Shown: one piece after another, positions 19,303 to 27,599 of the stretch
Layout of the letters: each line of letters opens with the position of its first letter
Position numbering within the stretch: the stretch's first letter is position 1
Assembly (NCBI GenBank): GCA_030645235.1
Contig: JAUSMV010000012.1
Span: 620,001-684,000 of the forward strand
DNA from: Parvibaculum sp.
GTDB taxonomy: Bacteria > Pseudomonadota > Alphaproteobacteria > Parvibaculales > Parvibaculaceae
Reading direction: 5' to 3'
Length of the DNA stretch: 64,000 bases
The notes under the pieces: generated by a model
Databases searched by the model: none
The model's input: only the letters and a program-made list of their open reading frames with translations
Told to the model about the DNA's origin: nothing
Made by a program: the position numbers and the translations under genes

Positions 19303-19307
19303 AAAAC

Positions 19308-20390
19308 TTACTCCGCAGCTTCTGCGAGTGTGCGTTCGGCGAACAAGCGCGAGGCGGGTGTCGCGCCTGTGACGGCATCTGTTGCGAGGATCACGGCGGC
19401 GGCGGTCCATGCCGGTTTCTCAGCGGGCCAGGCGACATTTTCTTCGAACTGATGACCCATCCAATAGGCACCGGATTCGTCACGCCACTGATGTTGCCAG
19501 GCGAGCATGTCTTCGGCTTTTTTGCGTTCACCGGCGACGAGCAAGGCCATTGTGAGTTCGGCGCTTTCGGCGATTGTCACCCAAGGCTGATCGGAGACGC
19601 AGCGGCAGCCTTTGCCTTCGGCGACGAAGATGTCCCATTTGGCGTTGAGGCGGCGGCGGGCGGCTTCGCCGGTGATGACGCCTGCGAGGACCGGATAGTA
19701 CCAGTCCATCGAATAGCGGGCTTTGGATTCCCATGTGCGGTCGAAGCGGTGGGGCTTTTCGCGCAGAGCTTCGCCGAGACGAACGCGCGCGCCGGTCCAG
19801 TCATGCGATGAGACGCGGAGTTCGTTCGCTATATGGATCGCGCATTCGAGGCTTTTGTAGATCGAGGATGAGCCGGTGATGAGCGCATCATTTTCCGGCG
19901 TATGCGGATCATTTGCCGCCCAGCGGACATCGCCATGCGGGCTTTGATGGGCGACGACCCATTTGATGGCGGCTTCAACATTCGGCCAAATCTGTGCGAG
20001 CCACTTGCGGTCGCGCGTGATGAGGAAATGGTGCCATGCGCCTGTCGCAATATAGGCGGCAAAATTTGTGTCGCGGATTGGTTTGCCCGCGCCTTCGTCG
20101 CCGCCTTTGTAATGCGCTTCATCGTCGAAGGGGACGGCGGAACCGAGCTGGCCCCACCATGAGCCGTCTTCGAGCTGTGTTTCCTGCAGATATTGAAACG
20201 CTAAACGCGCGCGCGTGGTCTCGCCGATGACAGTGAGGCCCATCGCGGCTTCGGTGTGGTTCCACGGGTCGATGACGCCGCCGTCGTACCACGGGATCGC
20301 GCCGTTATCGCGTTGCAGATCGAGGATGCGCGCGCGGGCGCCGTCGAAATGGCCGTCAGGAATATCATCGCCATAGGTGAGAAACGTCAT
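19308..20390 (-). CDS. Alpha/alpha-barrel (six-hairpin, prenyltransferase-like) protein
   Basis: A 360-aa soluble protein with repeated helical hairpins and short motifs such as LQRDNGAIPWYDGG, QLEDGSWWGQLG, WVTIAESAELTMALL and YWMGHQFEENVAWP. These QxxDGSW-type turns resemble the squalene-cyclase/prenyltransferase repeat and six-hairpin glycosidase folds. No signal peptide is seen. It overlaps the upstream methyltransferase (ATGA) and forms an operon with it and a GT4 glycosyltransferase, so a role in making or trimming a glycan or glycolipid is inferred. The reaction is unknown. Confidence 0.65.
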   Translation of the reverse strand: MTFLTYGDDIPDGHFDGARARILDLQRDNGAIPWYDGGVIDPWNHTEAAMGLTVIGETTRARLAFQYLQETQLEDGSWWGQLGSAVPFDDEAHYKGGDEGAGKPIRDTNFAAYIATGAWHHFLITRDRKWLAQIWPNVEAAIKWVVAHQSPHGDVRWAANDPHTPENDALITGSSSIYKSLECAIHIANELRVSSHDWTGARVRLGEALREKPHRFDRTWESKARYSMDWYYPVLAGVITGEAARRRLNAKWDIFVAEGKGCRCVSDQPWVTIAESAELTMALLVAGERKKAEDMLAWQHQWRDESGAYWMGHQFEENVAWPAEKPAWTAAAVILATDAVTGATPASRLFAERTLAEAAE

Positions 20391-21103
20391 GCCGCTTCCT
20401 TTGTGAAATAGAAGACGACACTTTTTCCCATCAGGGGGCCAGCGATTTTCTCAAGCGTGCGCGTCAGCAGCGGCGCTTGCAGAATGTCCCATTCGAGAAA
20501 TTTCTTATACGCATTGACGATGCCCACATCTTCGCGCTTCACGCCGAAGAAACATTTGAGCCACCAATAGGGCGAGTGCAATCCGTGCGCCCAATGGCGA
20601 TAGAAGAAGGTGAGGCCTTTTTCTTCGACGGCGTCTTTCAAAACGCTTTCGCGGAAAATGCGGATGTGGCCGCCCGGCTCATTGTGATAATCGTCGGAGA
20701 GCTTCCAGCAGACCCATTCGGGAAAGAAGCGCGGCACGGAAATGGCGAGTGTGCCGCCGGGCTTCAGGATGCGCTCACATTCGGCAATGGCCTGTTTGTA
20801 GTCGGGAATGTGCTCCATCACTTCCGAGCAGACGATTTTATCAAATGTCGCATCGGGGAAGGGCAACGACAAAGCATTGCCGACCGAGAGCGAGAAGGCG
20901 CGCTGGGTGTCGGGGTCCATATCGGGGATCTGCTCAAAGCCTGTGCGCGTGCGCTTCACGTCTTCAAAGCCCAAGTCGATACCGACGACATGGCATTTGG
21001 CAGCGTAATACATCGCATGGACGTGACGCCCTGCGCCGCATCCCAGATCGAGGGCGCGTTGGCCGTCTTTAAGCCCGAGCGTGTTGAAGTCGATGGTCTG
21101 CAT
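20387..21103 (-). CDS. Class I SAM-dependent methyltransferase
   Basis: A 238-aa Methyltransf_11/25-type enzyme. Motif I is ALDLGCGAGRHVHAM, the acidic loop is VGIDLGFEDVKR and the later motif is FDKIVCSEVMEHIPD. LKPGGTLAISVPRFFPEW is the post-III strand. ATG 21103 is chosen; a TTG 3 bp upstream is also open. The gene starts 35 bp inside the 3' end of the glycosyltransferase gene and ends in an ATGA overlap with the barrel protein, indicating tight coupling. The likely acceptor is the product of the neighbouring GT4. Confidence 0.85.
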   Translation of the reverse strand: MQTIDFNTLGLKDGQRALDLGCGAGRHVHAMYYAAKCHVVGIDLGFEDVKRTRTGFEQIPDMDPDTQRAFSLSVGNALSLPFPDATFDKIVCSEVMEHIPDYKQAIAECERILKPGGTLAISVPRFFPEWVCWKLSDDYHNEPGGHIRIFRESVLKDAVEEKGLTFFYRHWAHGLHSPYWWLKCFFGVKREDVGIVNAYKKFLEWDILQAPLLTRTLEKIAGPLMGKSVVFYFTKEAA

Positions 21104-22439
21104 CAAGGATTGTCTGCCTGTAAATTTCGGTTACTTCGCGCGCTGCGCGTTCCCATTTGAATTTAGCGAGAATGCGCTCGCGTCCGGCATGGCCGAGGCG
21201 GTCGCGCAATTCTTTATTGTCGAGCAATTCGCCGATGGCTTTGGCGAGTGCGGGCGGATTGGAATGGGGCACGACGATGCCGGCATCGCCCACGACTTCG
21301 GGCAGCGAGCCGCCTGTTGTTGCGATGACGGGTGTGCCGCAGGACATGGCCTCGCCGCAGGGGAAGCCGAAGCCTTCGTAAACGGAGGGCGAAATGGCAA
21401 TCGTTGCTTCGGCGTAAATCTCGGTGATTTCTTCGTCCGTGATGCCGCCGACAAATTCGACCTTGTCCATGATGCCGAAGGCGCGGAGTTCGTCCGTTGT
21501 GTTGCCTTCGCGCAGACGGCCGATGACTTTGAGTTTCAGGTTCGGGCGCGTCTTGATGAGTTCAGCGTAAGCGCGGATGAGATAGATGAGACCTTTGAGC
21601 GGTACGTCGGCGCTGGCGCAGGCGACGATGAGATCGTCGCGGCGTTTGATGTGGGGCAGCGGGCGGAACTGAATGTGGTCGATGCCGTGAAGGACGAGGC
21701 GGGTGCGTTCGGCTTTGACGCCAAATTCGCGCACGACGTCGCGGCGCGTGCTTTCCGACACGACGATCAGCGGATCGAGCTGACGCGCGACCTTGATCTG
21801 CATGTTGAGGAAGGAATACCAACGGCGCTTGAGAAGTTTCAGCGAGAGGGTTTTGGCGTGCTCGATGTCGATGCGGCGGTCCATCGTGATCGGGTGATGG
21901 ATCGTGCCGACAATGGGCAGGCCCATGTCGCGGAGTTTCAGCAGACCCCAGCCGAGTGTCTGATTGTCGTGACAGATGTCATAGTCATCGACTGTGCCGC
22001 GCACATAGCGCGCCATGCGTTCGCAGAATGTATAGGGCTCGGAGAAGCCGCCGGTGTTGTGGCTCCACCATTCATAAAGATCAATCGGCGTCGCCAGCAT
22101 CCAGGGACGCAGCGCCTTGATCGGGTGCGGATTGGCATAGAGATCGAGCGAGGGAAGTTTGATGAGCTTCACGCGCGGATCGAGAATGGGATAGGGGGGC
22201 CCCGAGATCACATCGATCTGATGGCCCATATCGGCGAGCGCCTTGGCGATGTGGCGCATGTAAACGCCCTGACCGCCGGTCGTTGAATTGGAACGATAGC
22301 TCGGCAGGAGAATACGCAAAGGCCGGTCGCCCTTGGCCGCTTCGAGGCGCGTGCCGGTCAGCAGCGGACGGTTTACGGGGATCGGGGCCGCGATTGTCGC
22401 ATCCGCGTCCAAATCATCACGCTCAAGCACCTGCGACAT
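21069..22439 (-). CDS. GT4-family glycosyltransferase
   Basis: A 456-aa retaining glycosyltransferase of the GT-B fold. The N-terminal domain has the glycine loop TTGGQGVYMRHIAKALADMG. The C-terminal nucleotide-sugar domain has the EX7E motif in YEGFGFPCGEAMSCGTPVIA, with GGSLPEVVGDAG after it. It probably transfers a sugar from a nucleotide donor to a lipid or polysaccharide on the cytoplasmic face. It heads the three-gene minus-strand operon. Donor and acceptor cannot be read from the sequence. Confidence 0.9.
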   Translation of the reverse strand: MSQVLERDDLDADATIAAPIPVNRPLLTGTRLEAAKGDRPLRILLPSYRSNSTTGGQGVYMRHIAKALADMGHQIDVISGPPYPILDPRVKLIKLPSLDLYANPHPIKALRPWMLATPIDLYEWWSHNTGGFSEPYTFCERMARYVRGTVDDYDICHDNQTLGWGLLKLRDMGLPIVGTIHHPITMDRRIDIEHAKTLSLKLLKRRWYSFLNMQIKVARQLDPLIVVSESTRRDVVREFGVKAERTRLVLHGIDHIQFRPLPHIKRRDDLIVACASADVPLKGLIYLIRAYAELIKTRPNLKLKVIGRLREGNTTDELRAFGIMDKVEFVGGITDEEITEIYAEATIAISPSVYEGFGFPCGEAMSCGTPVIATTGGSLPEVVGDAGIVVPHSNPPALAKAIGELLDNKELRDRLGHAGRERILAKFKWERAAREVTEIYRQTILDADHRLQHARA

Positions 22440-22763
22440 GCGTGTCTATCCTTATCGTTTGTCTGGTATCGCCGGAGGCGAGCCACGGGGAGGGCTTATT
22501 GACGGTGCCCATGCTGCGCCGCGTTCAAACCGGCGGCGGATCATACCTAATGAGCGGCGATGCAACAAGCGGGCTTACAAGGGTGTAAGTGGGCTGACTA
22601 TTGTTCAAAAATGCACGTCATGGCGGGATCAAACGCGCGCAATCTTACCCAAATGTGCGGCGTCCGGCTTTGTCTTGCGCTCAATGGTCGCAAGGGCTGA
22701 CTTCGACGAGGCCGAAGCGGGGCCTATAGCCCAGAATCCATAGAAAAACTTCAACACAACAGT
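22440..22763. other. Intergenic region between the glycosyltransferase and the AT-rich island
   Basis: 324 bp with no supported gene. It marks the change from GC-rich backbone to the AT-rich gene at 22764-23792. The GT4 operon promoter must lie at its left end. No tRNA, integrase or obvious direct repeat was seen at the border. Confidence 0.4.
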
Positions 22764-23792
22764 TTAGAAGCGATAAGACCAACTCGTGGTGAGGTCTATC
22801 GGTTGGTCGATGAGCAAACTCAGAATATCTCTTATGACAGTTGAGCTTTCTCCGGATTGCTGTGGCGTGCATCGATTAGCTCCATGCACTAATTTATTTC
22901 GAGTTTTGCGCAATTGATCAATTCTCTGCTTCAAATAGGAGTCGAAGAGTCCCCCATTGTGCAGTGCCTCTAGACGTTTCCATGATTCCATTTTTGAGAA
23001 TTGCGCATCTGTGACGTGTTGTACCGTATGGGGCGTGTTGGCGAACGCCTTGGCGCCGCGGTTTCCTACAATGCCGTAGGAAAAGAAAACCTCGTTCACA
23101 AGGGATTCCATAACGGCGACATTTAGCGCGAGGCAGGCGTCAGCATGTTGCTGACTATGAAGAATGGAAGCTTGATAGTGCAAAGCGAGAGTTGAGATCA
23201 GATCAAGTTGTGTGAATTCGGTGTTTCGGACTAGCAGGTCGCCAAAGAAATCTATTGCGTGTGAAAGGTCGGCTATATCTATGCGGAAGTTGGTGTCCTT
23301 TTTTTCATGATAAGTATTTAGTTTATGAGTTAGGGCGCTGTTGAGTATCTCATTCGATTGCGACGATAGTGTTATTTTGCCTTCCTTTCGTGCGAATGAA
23401 ACGATGCTATCTGCACCACAATAATTTGCACCCGTTAGATTTGTGTTCCGAATGGTACTCAGGCGTCCAAATATTGCCGCCGCAACGAAATTGATATAGC
23501 GCATTCTATCGAATAGTAATGTTTTTACTCTGTCTCTATTTTCTATGAACTCAATCGGAACGAGTCCGCCTTCTGTTAACTCCAGCACCTCAATTGAGGC
23601 GAGTGGGCCATTATCATGAAATTCAAATGCAAAAACACCAAGCTCAGATATGTGAATCGTTGCGCAATTTTTATGTTCAAATGTTTTTACTATTCTGAGT
23701 AAATATTTGTCGTCATCCCGTGGCCCAAAAAAATATTTGAGGTTCGGTATCACTGCTATTTTATCCGTGAGCCGACGATTTGTGAATTCCAT
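22764..23792 (-). CDS. HEPN-like domain protein of unknown function (AT-rich, likely acquired)
   Basis: A 342-aa protein not recognised as a whole. The N-terminal half (1-150) looks mixed alpha/beta. The C-terminal half is helical and contains QLRKTRNKLVHGANRC at about 291-306. This fits the R-x4-H motif (RNKLVH) of HEPN domains, which in many toxins and abortive-infection proteins is an RNase active site. Base composition is clearly AT-richer than the neighbours and codon use differs, suggesting transfer. It is a single gene flanked by non-coding DNA with no visible antitoxin. A defence or stress role is inference. Confidence 0.6.
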   Translation of the reverse strand: MEFTNRRLTDKIAVIPNLKYFFGPRDDDKYLLRIVKTFEHKNCATIHISELGVFAFEFHDNGPLASIEVLELTEGGLVPIEFIENRDRVKTLLFDRMRYINFVAAAIFGRLSTIRNTNLTGANYCGADSIVSFARKEGKITLSSQSNEILNSALTHKLNTYHEKKDTNFRIDIADLSHAIDFFGDLLVRNTEFTQLDLISTLALHYQASILHSQQHADACLALNVAVMESLVNEVFFSYGIVGNRGAKAFANTPHTVQHVTDAQFSKMESWKRLEALHNGGLFDSYLKQRIDQLRKTRNKLVHGANRCTPQQSGESSTVIRDILSLLIDQPIDLTTSWSYRF

Positions 23793-23855
23793 GATACTTT
23801 CTCTGTGAGCGGACCTTCCATCCTGTACGAAAGTGACTCAAGTTTTCAAAAAATA

Positions 23856-23884
23856 AAAGGCCCTCACTTTTGATGAGGACCTTT
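23856..23884 (-). terminator. Intrinsic terminator
   Basis: AAAGGCCCTCA (23856-23866) pairs with TGAGGACCTTT (23874-23884) with one mismatch. On the minus strand it is followed by TTTTATTTTTT. It lies between the epoxide-hydrolase-like gene and the HEPN gene and should end transcription coming from 24-26.5 kb. This separates the island gene from the catabolic operon. Confidence 0.75.
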
Positions 23885-23917
23885 CATATTTTAACCGAAG
23901 CGATGCTTCAACTTATC

Positions 23918-24000
23918 CGTCATGGCCGGATCAAGTCCGGCCATCCACGTTTTTCTTCGTGGCAAAGACGTGGATACGCGGGTCAAGCCCGCGCATGACG
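23918..24000. repeat. Composite palindromic repeat (CATGGCCGG..CCGGCCATCCACG)
   Basis: Two palindromic cores, GGCCGGATCAAGTCCGGCC and GCGGGTCAAGCCCGC, are joined by an inverted CCACG/CGTGG pair. The whole is bounded by CGTCATG and CATGACG. It has a mosaic layout typical of alphaproteobacterial intergenic elements. A partial copy is at 52547-52580. Confidence 0.75.
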
Positions 24001-24021
24001 ATGAATTAAAGAAATTCGTCG

Positions 24022-24993
24022 TCAACCGAAGCGACGTTGCAGCCAATCGACCATCAGGGCGTTGAGCTCTGCGGGTTTTTCGGACTGGGTCCAGTGACCG
24101 CAATTCGGGATCACATGCTTTTCCAGATCAGGGCAGAAATTTTCCATACCATTGGCAAGCTCAGGGCGCAGCACGATGTCGTCGGCGGCGGAGATCATCA
24201 GGCAAGGTACGTTGACCTTCTCGACCTGACCGGCTGACTTTTCCCAGTTGCGTGTGAAATTGCGATACCAGCCGATGCCGCCTTCAAAGCCCGACTGCTC
24301 GAAACATTCGGTGTAATAGGCAAGCTCTTCAGGATTGAGCAAGGGCGTGCCCGGCCAGAGGTTTTCATCCGTCGCAAACCCTTTGGTGAAGGAGAGGTTT
24401 TTGTCGGCGGCGGGGAGTGCGTCGAAATCTTTGAGTGTCATGGCGGACTTGCGATACCAGAAGCGCAATGAGCGCGGCACATCGGCATCGAACATGGCTT
24501 CGGCGACGCCGTATTTCTGGAAGAAGACAATGTACATGTCTTCGCCATAGACCATCTTCATGCCCGCAATCGGATCAATGGGCGAGCGCGGCAGGAAGGG
24601 CGTGTTGACGCCGATGCAACCGGCCACGCGGTCGGGGTGGCGCAGCGGCATTTGCCACGAGACCATGCCGCCCCAATCGTGACCGACGAAAACGGCTTTC
24701 TCAATGTCGAGTGCGTCGAGCATGCCGACAAGATCGCTGGTCAGATGTTCCATGTCATAGAGCGGAACCGACGCTTCGCCTTTGGGTCCGCCGGTGCGGC
24801 CATAGCCGCGCTGGTCGGGCGCGATGGCGCGAAAGCCTGCACCTGCAAGGGCCGGCAACTGGTGACGCCATGAGTAACCGATTTCAGGAAAGCCATGGCA
24901 CATGACGACAGGCACGCCGCCTTTCGGGCCTTGTTCGTAAACGGCCATTTTAATGCCGTTGGTGTTGACGTAATGCGGCTGCGGAAATGTCAT
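24022..24993 (-). CDS. Alpha/beta hydrolase, epoxide hydrolase-like
   Basis: A 323-aa alpha/beta hydrolase. The HGFPEIGYSW oxyanion segment and the nucleophile elbow VGHDWGGMVSW (Asp nucleophile) are the two hallmarks of soluble epoxide hydrolases and haloalkane dehalogenases. A lid domain follows, with the catalytic His in NCGHWTQSEKP near the C-terminus. ATG 24993 is preceded by GGGGAG on the minus strand; a longer frame to 25206 is rejected. It follows the FAD oxidoreductase gene by 35 bp, so an epoxide made by that enzyme or the P450 is a plausible substrate. Confidence 0.9.
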   Translation of the reverse strand: MTFPQPHYVNTNGIKMAVYEQGPKGGVPVVMCHGFPEIGYSWRHQLPALAGAGFRAIAPDQRGYGRTGGPKGEASVPLYDMEHLTSDLVGMLDALDIEKAVFVGHDWGGMVSWQMPLRHPDRVAGCIGVNTPFLPRSPIDPIAGMKMVYGEDMYIVFFQKYGVAEAMFDADVPRSLRFWYRKSAMTLKDFDALPAADKNLSFTKGFATDENLWPGTPLLNPEELAYYTECFEQSGFEGGIGWYRNFTRNWEKSAGQVEKVNVPCLMISAADDIVLRPELANGMENFCPDLEKHVIPNCGHWTQSEKPAELNALMVDWLQRRFG

Positions 24994-25028
24994 TGTCTGG
25001 TAGCTCCCCGTTTTATTCTTTGTATTTT

Positions 25029-26537
25029 TTAAGCAGCAGCTTTCAGCCGCTCCATATCTGCGCTTGCCGAGATGCCGAGCGCGTTGAGCATGTCTTCGCG
25101 GTCGGGACCGAGTTTCGGCGGATAAAGGTCGGCGGCTTCTTTGGCCTTTTTGCTCTTCAACCAGAAGCGTAGCACCGTCGTTACGTTGTGCCAGTCTTTG
25201 ATCCACTTGCCCGGTTCGTCGATCATGTGGAAGCCGCGCATGAAGTCGCGCAGGACTTTGATGTCGGCACGCGCGGCGGGCATGATCGCATCATCGGCAA
25301 AGCTCTTGATGAGTTTTGCTTTGAGCGTCGGCTTGTAATCAGGATCGAGCGCATTGGCGGCGCGGCGGATGGCAGAGGCGTCCTGCTTCAACATGTCGTT
25401 GTAATAGGGGCGCAGTTCCTTTTCGACCTTGGCGTGAAAGCTCAAGGCGCGTGCGACGGGATCGGAGGTTTCGTCGAGCGCATCGGCCAGAACATGGGCC
25501 TGCACGGCGGCGAAAGAACAACCGCGACCATAAAGCGGATTGGTGCGGATCACCGCGTCGCCCATCGGGAAGAAGTTGAGCGCGACGGGCGCGCCGTCAT
25601 TCACCATTGAGCGCCAGCGGGCCCAAAGCTCGCCCATGCCGAAAACTTTGCTCTTGGGTGCAGAGGTTTCCGGCGCGACCCAAGGGGCCATGCCGGGGAT
25701 CTGCGCGCAGATGCCGTCGAAGATTTCCGGACGCACAACGGCGCGACGGATTTCCATTTCGACTTCCGGCACGGCGAGCGTCACAGAGAAGCAACCATTG
25801 TCGGCGGGGAAGATGCCGAATTTGATATAGCCGAGATCGCCTGCGCCGGGTGCTTTCGTGCGCTTGGGTTCTTCGACGCCGTCATGGAGACGGTAATGGC
25901 GTGTGAAATAGACGATGCCTGCGGGGGCGGAGGTTTCGCTGATCGTTGCGCCTGCTTCGCGCAGCCATTCGATGGCTTGCGAGTTTTTGCCCGCGGCATC
26001 GACGATGATGTCAGCGCGGAGTTCGCGTGCGCCGTCAGCGTTTTCGATATTGACGCCGAGCACTTTTTTCGCGGCACCCTGTTGTTCAAGGATGAGGCTG
26101 CGCACCAGTGTTGACGGCATGAAGGTGACGCCGGGCTGACGTGCCACATAGCGGCGCATCACGAGTTCGAGCGTTGTGCGGCGGCTGGTGAGAATGGTGA
26201 GGTCCGCGTCGCCGGGGACGGGCACATAGGCGGCCTGTTTTTCGACCGGCATGTTTTCGTAGAATTTGATTTCGCGGCAACCGGCGTCGAGCAGGTCTTT
26301 CAGCAATTCGGGATAGTTGTCGCGGATGATGTTGTGCAGGCGCGCGAGGAACGCATGGCTGTGGCGGACATGGCCGACGCCGCGCCGGTCCCAACTGTCA
26401 AATGCTTCGTCGGCGGATGTTTCCGGCGGCGGGGCGTCGCGGTCGATGACGATGACTTCACGGCCGGGGCGGTGAAGCGCCAGAGCTGCGTTAAGTCCGG
26501 CAATGCCGGCGCCCAAAATCAAAACCTTCTCAACCAT
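25029..26537 (-). CDS. FAD-dependent oxidoreductase (flavin monooxygenase-like)
   Basis: A 502-aa protein. The N-terminal FAD site is VLILGAGIAGLNAALAL with the ribose-binding acid in VIVIDRD. A second FAD motif lies around PMGDAVIRTNPLYGRGCSFA. The layout (GxGxxG, then DG/GD motifs) is that of group A flavin monooxygenases and squalene-epoxidase/halogenase-like proteins. No signal peptide. It is co-transcribed with the epoxide hydrolase gene. Directly upstream is a 32-bp nested palindrome, probably an operator. Confidence 0.82.
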   Translation of the reverse strand: MVEKVLILGAGIAGLNAALALHRPGREVIVIDRDAPPPETSADEAFDSWDRRGVGHVRHSHAFLARLHNIIRDNYPELLKDLLDAGCREIKFYENMPVEKQAAYVPVPGDADLTILTSRRTTLELVMRRYVARQPGVTFMPSTLVRSLILEQQGAAKKVLGVNIENADGARELRADIIVDAAGKNSQAIEWLREAGATISETSAPAGIVYFTRHYRLHDGVEEPKRTKAPGAGDLGYIKFGIFPADNGCFSVTLAVPEVEMEIRRAVVRPEIFDGICAQIPGMAPWVAPETSAPKSKVFGMGELWARWRSMVNDGAPVALNFFPMGDAVIRTNPLYGRGCSFAAVQAHVLADALDETSDPVARALSFHAKVEKELRPYYNDMLKQDASAIRRAANALDPDYKPTLKAKLIKSFADDAIMPAARADIKVLRDFMRGFHMIDEPGKWIKDWHNVTTVLRFWLKSKKAKEAADLYPPKLGPDREDMLNALGISASADMERLKAAA

Positions 26538-26577
26538 CAGAACCTTCTCCCTTGCATGCCTGCTTTTAGCATGCGGC

Positions 26578-26609
26578 TATACCGTGGTCTATAAATAGAC
26601 TCTGGTATA
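26578..26609. promoter_or_regulatory. 32-bp nested palindrome, candidate operator
   Basis: TATACC-N3-GTCTA-TAAA-TAGAC-N3-GGTATA. Both arm pairs are perfect reverse complements on a common centre (TATACC/GGTATA and GTCTA/TAGAC). It lies 41-72 bp upstream of the FAD oxidoreductase start, at promoter position, and after the DUF423 gene end. The form suits a dimeric TetR-type repressor. The window holds two TetR genes, but the regulator is not proven. Confidence 0.6.
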
Positions 26610-26626
26610 TTAAAAGTGAAGGGGCA

Positions 26627-26998
26627 TCAGGACGGAAATTTGAGGGCGCGGGCGAAGATGCATGCCCAGCCGATCATAAAAGCCACGCCGCCCAAGGGTG
26701 TCGCTAGGACAAGGGCGCGGCTGCCTGTGATGCCCAGCACGTAGAGCGAGCCGGAAAAAACGACAATCCCGACGACAAAGGCCCATCCGGCGGTCGAAAC
26801 GAGGGCGCTGTTGCCATAGGTGGCGAGCCAGGCGACCGCGAGGAGGGCGAGTGCATGATACATGTGATAGCGCGCGCCGATTTCAAAGGCGTTGAGTTCT
26901 TCCGGTGTGGCGCGGCTCGCCAGTCCATGTGCGCCGAAGGCTCCGAAGGCGACGGCGAGAAAACCGGACAAGGCGCCGAGCGTCAGCCAGAGTTTCAT
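26627..26998 (-). CDS. DUF423 small integral membrane protein (YgdD family)
   Basis: A 123-aa protein with four TM helices. The family signature is GFLAVAFGAFGAHGLASRATPEE, here residues about 13-35, followed by FEIGARYHMYHALALLAVAW. Inner membrane; function unknown in all organisms. It is divergent from the cupin gene 67 bp away. Confidence 0.9.
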   Translation of the reverse strand: MKLWLTLGALSGFLAVAFGAFGAHGLASRATPEELNAFEIGARYHMYHALALLAVAWLATYGNSALVSTAGWAFVVGIVVFSGSLYVLGITGSRALVLATPLGGVAFMIGWACIFARALKFPS

Positions 26999-27065
26999 TT
27001 TGATTTTCCTTTTCTATCCGCCGCCGCGCAGACATGCTGCATCTCAAATTTCATGGGGGGAAGTT

Positions 27066-27599
27066 ATGACTGATCTTAGACGCATCATCACGGGCCACAA
27101 TGCGGCGGGCAAGTCCATTGTGGTGATTGACGGTCCGCCATCGCGACAGGCGGGGTCGGACGCGGGCGGCTTGTTTGAAATCTGGAACACGGACGGCAAG
27201 CGCATCGACAGCTTTGACAAGGTGGATCGTGCCGATATTGATGTGGTGTTGTCGCCACCCAAAGGCGGCTCGAAATTCCGTTGGTTCCGCATTGCGCCGA
27301 CGCCGCCCGGCACGCCGCGCGATGTGCTGGAAGCGGCCTATGCGGCTGCGTTTGAGCAGATGGGCGCGGCGCATGAGCGGGTGGACACGACGCGCCATCC
27401 CGGCATGCATAAGACGAAGACGATTGATTACATCATTCTGCTGGAAGGTGACATCACGCTTTATCTTGATGAGGCGGAAGTGAAGCTGAAACCGCATGAT
27501 GTTGTCGTGCAGCGCGGCACCAATCACGCCTGGGTGAATACGGGCACGACGCCTGCGCTGCTGATTGCGGTGTTACAGGATGCGGATGTGGTCGTGTGA
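27066..27599 (+). CDS. Cupin-domain protein
   Basis: A 177-aa protein. The C-terminal cupin barrel has YIILLEGDITLYLD and KPHDVVVQRGTNHAWVN. The latter fits cupin motif 2, with the metal His in TNHAW. The first motif is weak (HPGMHKTKTIDYI). The N-terminal 90 residues resemble those of cupins found beside aromatic-degradation enzymes. ATG 27066 follows GGGGGGAAG. The stop overlaps the GTG of the acetyltransferase gene. The substrate is unknown. Confidence 0.8.
   Translation: MTDLRRIITGHNAAGKSIVVIDGPPSRQAGSDAGGLFEIWNTDGKRIDSFDKVDRADIDVVLSPPKGGSKFRWFRIAPTPPGTPRDVLEAAYAAAFEQMGAAHERVDTTRHPGMHKTKTIDYIILLEGDITLYLDEAEVKLKPHDVVVQRGTNHAWVNTGTTPALLIAVLQDADVVV

Noticed and set aside
21081-22286. 401-aa frame antisense to the glycosyltransferase
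   Set aside because: Ala/Asp/Phe-rich shadow frame; the GT4 motifs lie on the minus strand.
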